A program made the translations under genes and the position numbers. A DNA stretch of 22,179 bases from assembly GCA_025352345.1 (NCBI GenBank), contig JANXTP010000148.1, positions 1 to 22,179 on the forward strand, written 5' to 3'. Origin of the DNA: Burkholderiales bacterium (lineage in GTDB: Bacteria > Pseudomonadota > Gammaproteobacteria > Burkholderiales > Burkholderiaceae_C). Each line of letters starts with the position of its first letter. Position 1 is the stretch's first letter. Positions 14,920-22,179 of this stretch are shown here, piece after piece. The notes below the pieces were generated by a model. It ran no database searches and had not been told where the DNA came from. It saw nothing but the letters and a program-made list of their open reading frames with translations.

Positions 14920-16626
14920 TTGATCCGCAAACTGCTCTGCTCATCCCGAAGTGCCGCGCCGGTGCTGTGTGCTGTCAGGTTCGGTGTTGTCAGTGCGTGT
15001 TTGATGGCCGCTGCGCTGTCGACCACGGCGCAGGCACAAAACAACCTTCCTGCGCTCGGCGACAGCGCGGCGGCGGATTTCAGCCTCAGCACCGAGCGGC
15101 ATCTGGGCGATGCGATCATGCGCGACATCCGGCGCGACCCGGACTACCTCGACGACCCGATCCTGCTCGAATACCTGCAGTCGCTGTGGCAGCCGTTGAT
15201 CGCCGCCGCCAAGGTGCGCGGCGACCTGGGCGAAGACCTGAGCGAGCGCTTCCCGTACCAGCCTTTCCTTGTCCGCGATCCCAGCGTCAACGCTTTCGCG
15301 TTGCCGGGGGGTTACATGGGCGTGCACCTTGGCCTGATGGCGATCACGCAGACGCGGGACGAGCTGGCGTCGGTGCTCGCGCACGAAATGACGCACATCA
15401 ACCAGCGCCACATCGCCCGCAGTTTTGCCAACAGCCGGCAGCAGTCGCTGATCAGCATCGCGGCCACCATCCTCGGCGTGATCGCGGCAACGCAATCCGG
15501 TGGTGGCGATGCCGCCGGTGCGCTGATCACCAGTGGGCAGGCCGTCGGCATCCAGGGCCGGTTGAACTTCTCGCGCGACATGGAGCGCGAGGCCGATCGC
15601 ATCGGCTCGTCGGTGATGGCAAGCGCCGGCTTCGATCCGGCCGGCATGGCCTCGATGTTCCAGCGTCTGCAAAATGCATCGCGCCTCAACGACAGCGGCA
15701 ACTTTCCGTATCTGCGCAGCCACCCGCTGACGACTGAGCGCATTGGCGAAGCACGGGCGCGGGTCGAAGCGGGTGAAGCCGGGAGCAACTCGGTTCTGCC
15801 GGCGGTGGTGCTGGTAACCGGGTCGATTGCGACGCCGCTCGAACACACCGCCGCACTGGCGCGTGCCCGTGTGCTGATGGATGTGCGCGTCGATTCGCTG
15901 CAGCGCTGGCAACGCCTCGATGTCGAGAGCCCTGCCGGTGACGCCACGCGCACCGACCAGTTCGCGAATGCCTATTCGGCGGCGCTGGCGTCGAGCCTGC
16001 TGCGTGATTGGTCACGGGCTGACGCGTCGATCAAGAAGGCTCTGGACCTGTCGCTCGGCAGCGCGGCGCCTGCAGCGTCGGCCTCAGACACCGTGGCGCC
16101 ACCGGATCGTCGCGCAGTGCGCGCGGTGTTGCTGCTTGCCACCGAATCGCAATTGCAGCGCGGCGATGCCTTGCGCGCCCAGGCCACGTTGGCTCGCGTG
16201 ACCAAACCTCCAGCGGGTCCGGTGGTGGCTGAAGCCACTACCACGTCGCGCCCGGTCATGCTGTTGGCCGCGCAGATCGCACTCGCGCTGAACACCAGCA
16301 AGAACGACGAAGCGCTGCGGCAAATTTCTGAACAGCTGCAGACCTGGGTGGCACGCTACCCGTCCGATCCAGAGGCTTGGGCCATGCTGGGCCGGGTGTC
16401 AGCCCAATTCGGCTGGGGCCTGCGCTCGCTGCGCGCCGACGCGGAATCCCACTACGCGATGGGCGATCTGCGCGGCGCCATCGACCGCCTGCGCGCCGGC
16501 CAGAATCTGGCCCGCAGTGGTCAAGGCACGGCCGACTTTGTCGAGTCGTCGGTCATCGATTCCCGCTTGCGCGTGATCGAAGCACAGCGCAAGCAACTGC
16601 TGACCGAGCAGCTGGGCTATCAGTAG
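14920..16626 (+). CDS. Secreted M48 family zinc metalloprotease with C-terminal TPR-like region (BepA-like)
   Basis: The 568-residue product has a long signal peptide with probable cleavage after AQA (residue 39). The M48 domain follows: zinc motif HEMTH (H155, E156, H159) and the third ligand E224 in DMEREADRIG. The second half, from about residue 290, is rich in Ala/Leu helices with the spacing of tetratricopeptide repeats, as in BepA/YfgC. Such proteins act in the periplasm as protease and chaperone for outer-membrane protein assembly. The start is TTG at 14920, chosen because it supplies the basic n-region of the signal peptide; a GTG at 14962 would also leave one. An ATG at 15004 would leave too little. 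A 30-nt gap separates it from the palindrome. It is convergent with the small membrane protein downstream. Confidence 0.87.
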   Translation: MIRKLLCSSRSAAPVLCAVRFGVVSACLMAAALSTTAQAQNNLPALGDSAAADFSLSTERHLGDAIMRDIRRDPDYLDDPILLEYLQSLWQPLIAAAKVRGDLGEDLSERFPYQPFLVRDPSVNAFALPGGYMGVHLGLMAITQTRDELASVLAHEMTHINQRHIARSFANSRQQSLISIAATILGVIAATQSGGGDAAGALITSGQAVGIQGRLNFSRDMEREADRIGSSVMASAGFDPAGMASMFQRLQNASRLNDSGNFPYLRSHPLTTERIGEARARVEAGEAGSNSVLPAVVLVTGSIATPLEHTAALARARVLMDVRVDSLQRWQRLDVESPAGDATRTDQFANAYSAALASSLLRDWSRADASIKKALDLSLGSAAPAASASDTVAPPDRRAVRAVLLLATESQLQRGDALRAQATLARVTKPPAGPVVAEATTTSRPVMLLAAQIALALNTSKNDEALRQISEQLQTWVARYPSDPEAWAMLGRVSAQFGWGLRSLRADAESHYAMGDLRGAIDRLRAGQNLARSGQGTADFVESSVIDSRLRVIEAQRKQLLTEQLGYQ

Positions 16627-16635
16627 GCGTTGGAT

Positions 16636-16650
16636 GCGCTCTCAGAGCGC
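16636..16650. terminator. Short GC hairpin between convergent genes
   Basis: GCGCTC (16636-16641), loop TCA, and GAGCGC (16645-16650) form a perfect 6-bp stem directly after the protease stop and before the end of the convergent small membrane gene. There is no T-run on either side, so intrinsic termination is only possible, not clear. Confidence 0.35.
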
Positions 16651-16659
16651 GCCCCGCGT

Positions 16660-17013
16660 TCACCTCGACGGGAAGATTCGCTCCATGGCCACGTCGATCA
16701 CCATGCCGCACAGGCTGTAGATCAGCGAGCCGATCAGCGCTGCAGTGAAGCCCGTGACGTTGAACCCGGACAGTACGTTGGCCGCGAAATAAAACATCAG
16801 CGCGTTGATCACGAACAGGAACAGCCCCAGCGTGATCAACGTCACCGGCAGGGTGAGCAACACCAAAATGGGCCTGAGCAGCGTGTTGAACAGCCCCAGA
16901 ACGAAGGCCGCGATCATTGCCGAGGTGAAGCTGGTGACGCTCACGCCGGGGTACAGATAAGCCACCAGCAGCAAAGCGGCAGCGAGCAACAGCCAACGAG
17001 CGATGATTTTCAT
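16660..17013 (-). CDS. Small four-helix membrane protein of the phage holin superfamily IV / YvlD family
   Basis: The 117-residue product has four closely packed hydrophobic helices at about residues 5-22, 28-45, 50-75 and 85-108. The segments LGLFNTLLRPILVLLTLPVTLITLG and FVINALMFYFAA match the YvlD/DUF360 family, which is named after phage holins on topology but is widespread on bacterial chromosomes. No function is established for the chromosomal members. The ATG at 17013 gives the usual short basic start MKIIARWLLL; an upstream extension to 17058 is less likely. It stands alone, convergent with the protease gene and divergent from the manganese riboswitch and terC. Confidence 0.85.
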   Translation of the reverse strand: MKIIARWLLLAAALLLVAYLYPGVSVTSFTSAMIAAFVLGLFNTLLRPILVLLTLPVTLITLGLFLFVINALMFYFAANVLSGFNVTGFTAALIGSLIYSLCGMVIDVAMERIFPSR

Positions 17014-17113
17014 GCTGCAAGAATAACCCGCTGGCAGCTCGCATTCGCCGCGCAGCACTCACCGCTCGCACTCACCGCCAACGGGCCGGTTCGAGTCACG
17101 GCACAAATACGCT

Positions 17114-17253
17114 TGCTGAACGGGGAGTAGCGAACGGCGCCCAGCCGTCGCGGCAGCCCGTCAATACGGTCGATGGTGGCAACACGGTCGGCTCGGGCCC
17201 GCAGTCAGATCCGCCACCACGTGGCCTGTCCTCACCCGCAAGACTCTTTGGCA
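17114..17253 (+). ncRNA. yybP-ykoY manganese riboswitch upstream of terC
   Basis: The element contains the conserved 5' core GGGGAGUAGC (17122-17131) and the 3' core GCAAGAC (17238-17244), joined by a closing stem of about 7 bp (17114-17120 with 17247-17253). Inside are hairpin ACGGC/GCCGU (17134-17138 and 17144-17148), stem GCCCG/CGGGC (17156-17160 and 17194-17198) with the conserved GUCAAUAC loop at its base, an apical GUG-GCAA-CAC tetraloop (17176-17185), and hairpin GCCAC/GUGGC (17213-17225). This matches the yybP-ykoY class, which senses Mn2+ and often controls TerC-type exporters. A small GNRA-capped hairpin (17261-17274) follows and may belong to the expression platform. The terC ribosome binding site AGGAG is at 17341. 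Confidence 0.85.
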
Positions 17254-17350
17254 CCTCGGTCGTTCGTGAGAACGCTGTGGTGCTGTCCTTTGCAGCCATC
17301 AGTGCGACACCTCCGGCCAGGTCAGTGCAATCAACTGTCCAGGAGCTCTC

Positions 17351-17965
17351 ATGAATTCTGTTGCGCCCGCGTGGTTGTGGGGCTTTTTCTTGCTGTCGGT
17401 CCTGGCTGCACTGTTCATCGATTTCGTCGTGCTGAGCAAGCCAGGCGCTCAGAAGGTCTCGGTCAAAGAGGCGATCCGATGGTCGGTGCTGTGGATCGCA
17501 CTCAGCCTCGCCTTCAACACCTTGTTCTGGTGGGCGCTGGCGCAGAGCCCGGAGGCCGCGGTCGCTGCGCAGGCCGACATGCGTGCCATGGAGTTCTTGA
17601 CCGGTTACCTGATCGAGAAGTCGCTCGCGGTCGACAACATCTTCATCTTCCTGATGATCTTCACTTACTCCTCGGTGCCGCCCGCGTACCAGAAGCGGGT
17701 GCTGCCAGTGTCAAAAGAGTTTGACGGCGAGAAGTTCTGGACGACAGAGAACGGCAAGCACATCGCCACGCCGCTGTTGATGGTGGGCATCACGGATGTG
17801 ATCCTTGTCTTCATCGGCGCGAAGATGCTGTTGATCGACGTTTACAAGATCCCGGTACTCGTGTCGCTCGGGGTCGTCGTCGGTGTGCTGGCGATCACGA
17901 TGGTGTGGAGCGTGCGCACCGCGCCGCGCGGAGGCGACATCGATCGAAGCGATGCCGCTGCGTGA
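17351..17965 (+). CDS. TerC family membrane protein, internally shortened
   Basis: TerC/Alx proteins are inner-membrane metal exporters of about 320 residues, and members under yybP-ykoY control export manganese. This product is only 204 residues. The N-terminal part is normal, with EFLTGYLIEKSLAVDN (E89, D95), and so is the C-terminal helix LVFIGAKMLLIDVYKIPVLVSLG. Two family segments are missing in frame: about 60 residues after QKRVL (116-118, joined to PVSKEFDGEKF), and about 57 residues after ITDVI (147-151, joined to LVFIG), which normally contain the FAVDSIPA motif. A third loss of about 4 residues is likely near 145. Several helices and the second metal-site aspartate are gone, so transport function is doubtful. 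AGGAG lies 5 nt before the ATG at 17351. Confidence 0.85.
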   Translation: MNSVAPAWLWGFFLLSVLAALFIDFVVLSKPGAQKVSVKEAIRWSVLWIALSLAFNTLFWWALAQSPEAAVAAQADMRAMEFLTGYLIEKSLAVDNIFIFLMIFTYSSVPPAYQKRVLPVSKEFDGEKFWTTENGKHIATPLLMVGITDVILVFIGAKMLLIDVYKIPVLVSLGVVVGVLAITMVWSVRTAPRGGDIDRSDAAA

Positions 17966-18002
17966 CGCGAACACGACATTCTGGTGTGCTGGGCGCAGGA
18001 AT

Positions 18003-18026
18003 GCGCGTTTCTCCTATGAAACGCGC
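18003..18026 (+). terminator. Probable terminator after terC
   Basis: GCGCGTTTC (18003-18011) and GAAACGCGC (18018-18026) form a perfect 9-bp stem with a 6-nt loop, 38 nt after the terC stop, followed by TTCTC. The T-tract is short, but the stem is strong and well placed. Confidence 0.6.
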
Positions 18027-18145
18027 TTCTCAGCGCACTGGGCAGGCAGTACGATCGGCAGCGCACGAAAGCTGTGATGACGGGAGCTCATGCGGCTCTC
18101 CACCAGCCCGGCACATCAACCCCTTATTTGATGGAGAGAACAGAC

Positions 18146-18511
18146 ATGGCAACTGCGAAGAAGGCTCCGGCCAAGAAAGCGGCACCCGCAAAGAAAGCCG
18201 CAGCCGTGAAGACGGTCGTGGCTAAACCTGCGGCCAAGAAGGCCGCCGCGCCGGCTGCAAAGCGGTCACCGAATGCGGCGTTCATGAAGGTGGTGACGCC
18301 GAGCCCGCAACTGGCAGCGATCATCGGCTCGACGCCGATGCCGCGCACCGAGGTGACCAAGAAGCTGTGGGAGTACATCAAGGCCCACAAACTTCAGGAC
18401 GCGACCAAGAAGACCAACATCAATGCCGATGCGAAGCTGAAGGAAATCTTCAAGAAGCCTCAGGTGTCGATGTTCGAGATGACCAAGCTGGTCAGCGCGC
18501 ACTTGAAGTGA
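18146..18511 (+). CDS. SWIB/MDM2 domain protein with histone H1-like Lys/Ala tail
   Basis: The 121-residue protein has two parts. Residues 1-40 are a repetitive Lys/Ala/Pro tail (KKAPAKKAAPAKKAA type) like histone H1 tails. Residues 41-121 form a SWIB domain: FMKVVTPSPQLAAIIGS, then PRTEVTKKLWEYIKAHKLQD, then LKEIFKKPQVSMFEMTKLVSAHL. SWIB domains are known from eukaryotic SWI/SNF chromatin remodellers and from chlamydial proteins; bacterial free-standing members are thought to bind DNA or nucleoid proteins, but their role is not established. The basic tail should bind nucleic acid. The ATG at 18146 is preceded by GGAGAG at a good distance. It is monocistronic, between the terC terminator and its own strong terminator. 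Confidence 0.9.
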   Translation: MATAKKAPAKKAAPAKKAAAVKTVVAKPAAKKAAAPAAKRSPNAAFMKVVTPSPQLAAIIGSTPMPRTEVTKKLWEYIKAHKLQDATKKTNINADAKLKEIFKKPQVSMFEMTKLVSAHLK

Positions 18512-18556
18512 TGCTGTAAACGGCGAGATGGCGCATGCGTGTGTGCGCCCGCCATG

Positions 18557-18589
18557 AAAAAGGCCGACGCAAGCGCGTCGGCCTTTTTT
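18557..18589. terminator. Strong bidirectional intrinsic terminator
   Basis: AAAAA, then GGCCGACGC (18562-18570), loop AAGC, GCGTCGGCC (18575-18583) and a run of six T. The 9-bp GC stem with A- and T-tracts on either side can stop transcription from the SWIB gene and from the convergent HD-domain gene. Confidence 0.93.
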
Positions 18590-18600
18590 ATTGAGGCGGC

Positions 18601-19629
18601 TCAACTGTCGGTTTGTCTCGCCAATCGAAGCAAACGGCCGAGTGCCACGCGCACCCGGCGCTGATGCGGTGGCAGGCCCGATGCCACCGCATGCTCGGAC
18701 TGCTGACAATCGCGCAGCTGGGGATGACTCAGCGGCATCCCCAGGGGGTTGGTGATGCTGGCGACCATGGGCTGGTTGGCGAGCAGGCCGCGGCGCACCA
18801 CCACGGCGACTTCACCGCTGCGCAGCAGCACCGAGCTGCCGGGGATATAGATGCCGAGCGCCTTGATGATCGCACCGCCGATCTCGTCGGGTGCTTTTTG
18901 CTCGTTCAGATAAATGCCTTTGGCAGCGTCGTTGGCTGCCAGGGCATGGCGCACCCGTCGCGGGCTGAGCCGTGCCGCAAAGATGTCGGCTTTCTGGAGC
19001 AGGCGGGCGATCTGCATCGTCGGTTCGGGCGATGCCAGCGCGCCAGCCGTGGCGCTGTGGTGGTGCTCGACTGCGCCCAACCACAGCGGGTCGCTGACAC
19101 CGCCTTCGCGCAGACTCGCTGCCGCGCGGGTACCGTGGTCGCTCAGGGCAGCACGCTGTTCTTCGGTCAAGGGGGTTTGTTGCCGCACGAGTTCATCCTG
19201 CAGCCGGGTGATGCTCAGGTTCATCGTCAGCGCGGCCAGCCGTACTGAGGTTCTCATGTCGGCTGACATGTTTGTCAGGTAATCCGATGCCAGTTGGCAC
19301 ACCGCGGTGACCAGCAGCGCGTGCAGAACGCTGTAGTTCGGTGGCTCGCTGGTGTTGTGGTGCACCAGCCACAGCAGCGAACCATTGGGTTCACTGGCCA
19401 ACAGCTCGCACACCTCGGCATCGAGCTGGCGCAGTCGAGCGATCGAGTCCGACCGCCACTCGTCGCGCAGCAAGACACCGGCGCGCACGGCGACAGCGCT
19501 CCAGGCGTCCATCAGCAGATCCGGAGTCAACACCCGCTTGACCGGTGTCGCCAAGTCGGACAGCGCCGAGAGGTCGTCTGCCAACTCGGACTCGAGGGTC
19601 GACAATGAGACTTCAGGGGAGTTCAACAT
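18601..19629 (-). CDS. HD-GYP-like domain protein with degenerate catalytic motif
   Basis: The 342-residue protein has the helical pattern of an HD-GYP domain at about residues 95-225. A histidine lies in SVLHALLV (H103), followed by LAAL, LTEEQRAALSDHGTRAA (H165), VEHHHSATAG (189-191) and LLQKADIFAARLSPRR. The signature HD pair and following IGK, expected after LAAL, are replaced by MNLSI (residues 136-140), and the GYP motif is missing. Cyclic-di-GMP hydrolysis is therefore unlikely, though a binding or scaffold role is possible. The C-terminal part (about 235-300), GIYIPGSSVLLRSGEVAVVVRRG, is like the small beta domain that follows HD-GYP in some proteins. The ATG at 19629 has GAGGTGA directly before it. 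The gene is divergent from metH. Confidence 0.7.
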   Translation of the reverse strand: MLNSPEVSLSTLESELADDLSALSDLATPVKRVLTPDLLMDAWSAVAVRAGVLLRDEWRSDSIARLRQLDAEVCELLASEPNGSLLWLVHHNTSEPPNYSVLHALLVTAVCQLASDYLTNMSADMRTSVRLAALTMNLSITRLQDELVRQQTPLTEEQRAALSDHGTRAAASLREGGVSDPLWLGAVEHHHSATAGALASPEPTMQIARLLQKADIFAARLSPRRVRHALAANDAAKGIYLNEQKAPDEIGGAIIKALGIYIPGSSVLLRSGEVAVVVRRGLLANQPMVASITNPLGMPLSHPQLRDCQQSEHAVASGLPPHQRRVRVALGRLLRLARQTDS

Positions 19630-19719
19630 TCACCTCGCTGGGTTGGATCGAGCGACTGCATACGGCATCTTTTCGGCGCCCGAGCAGCCATCTTGAGCGG
19701 TGTCGGCTGGATCGCCGTT

Positions 19720-19725
19720 TATCAT
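19720..19725 (+). promoter_or_regulatory. Probable -10 element of the metH transcript
   Basis: TATCAT is one base from the sigma-70 -10 consensus and lies 7 nt before the first base of the SAH riboswitch closing stem, so transcription would start right at the riboswitch. A TTGAGC at 19693 is too far (21 nt) to be an ideal -35. Confidence 0.5.
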
Positions 19726-19732
19726 CGACGCT

Positions 19733-19819
19733 GCCCAAGGAGCGTTGCGAAAGCCCCCGTCATCACTTTGACGACGTGGCTTCCAGGCTTGGGCATGGCA
19801 CCTGTCAACCGCGCTCACC
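19733..19819 (+). ncRNA. S-adenosylhomocysteine (SAH) riboswitch upstream of metH
   Basis: The sequence follows the SAH riboswitch class closely. Closing stem GCCCAAG/CUUGGGC (19733-19739 with 19788-19794) encloses the conserved GGAGCGUUGCGA (19739-19750), the P2 arm AAGCC/GGCUU (19751-19755 with 19778-19782) with an inner CGUCA/UGACG stem (19758-19762 with 19769-19773), and the conserved CCAGG (19783-19787). Downstream AACCGCGCUCAC supplies CGCUC (19812-19816), which pairs with GAGCG (19740-19744) to form the class pseudoknot. SAH riboswitches turn on genes that remove or recycle SAH, such as ahcY and metH, when SAH builds up. The metH start codon is 47 nt further on. Confidence 0.92.
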
Positions 19820-19827
19820 CGACCTTT

Positions 19828-19850
19828 GGGCCGCGGTGACCTCGCGGCTC
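19828..19850 (+). promoter_or_regulatory. Hairpin between the SAH riboswitch and the metH start, candidate expression platform
   Basis: GGGCCGCG (19828-19835) and CGCGGCUC (19843-19850) form an 8-bp stem with one G-U pair and a 7-nt loop, ending 16 nt before the metH ATG. There is no T-tract. It could modulate ribosome access rather than terminate transcription. Confidence 0.4.
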
Positions 19851-19866
19851 AGCAAGTGATGCTTCC

Positions 19867-22179
<2,313 letters not shown>

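Noticed and set aside
14920..15040. Lipoprotein signal (VSAC) in the M48 protease
   Set aside because: The hydrophobic stretch continues past this Cys to a good AQA cleavage site, and an Arg lies within the region that would need to be hydrophobic for a lipobox.
16660..17013. Prophage remnant because of the phage holin family name
   Set aside because: The family is common on bacterial chromosomes, and no other phage gene, integrase or attachment site is present.
18076..18102. Hairpin upstream of the SWIB gene as a riboswitch
   Set aside because: The stem needs a bulge, is short, and matches no riboswitch core that I recognise.

Overview
The window looks like a chromosomal segment of a high-GC betaproteobacterium, most likely of the order Burkholderiales. 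This is an inference from gene content: a split cobalamin-dependent methionine synthase behind an S-adenosylhomocysteine riboswitch, a TfpX/TfpZ-PglL pair, a free-standing SWIB-domain protein with a Lys/Ala tail, and a TerC gene behind a manganese (yybP-ykoY) riboswitch. No tRNA, rRNA, insertion sequence or CRISPR array was seen.

From 1 to about 11.35 kb the window is a surface-glycan locus read from both strands. On the plus strand are the C-terminal part of a GT2 glycosyltransferase, a large membrane protein of GT-C appearance split by one in-frame TGA, a GT4 glycosyltransferase and a MurJ/MviN-type flippase. Two of these junctions are ATGA overlaps. A FkbM methyltransferase lies on the minus strand, then a plus-strand GT4. 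A tight minus-strand operon follows: GT4, glutamine-dependent asparagine synthase, SAM methyltransferase (2-nt gap, then ATGA overlap). Together these could build, amidate, methylate and flip a lipid-linked oligosaccharide.

From 11.5 to 14.24 kb a TfpX/TfpZ type IV pilin accessory protein precedes a PglL-type O-oligosaccharyltransferase, so the glycan made next door may be transferred to pilin or other exported proteins. No pilin gene is present in the window.

From 14.27 to 19.63 kb are housekeeping and single genes: moaC (minus), a secreted M48 metalloprotease with a C-terminal repeat region (plus), a small four-helix membrane protein (minus), a manganese riboswitch with a shortened terC (plus), the SWIB/H1-like protein with a strong terminator (plus), and a degenerate HD-GYP-like protein (minus). 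An 18-nt perfect palindrome lies between moaC and the protease.

From 19.63 kb to the end, an SAH riboswitch leads into the pterin-, cobalamin- and activation-domain part of methionine synthase, which runs off the window.

The points most worth a second look are the terC gene with two large in-frame internal deletions under an apparently intact manganese riboswitch, the nonsense codon in the GT-C gene, the duplicated SGGIDS motif in the asparagine synthase, the two riboswitches, the palindrome, and the possible link between the glycan locus and PglL.
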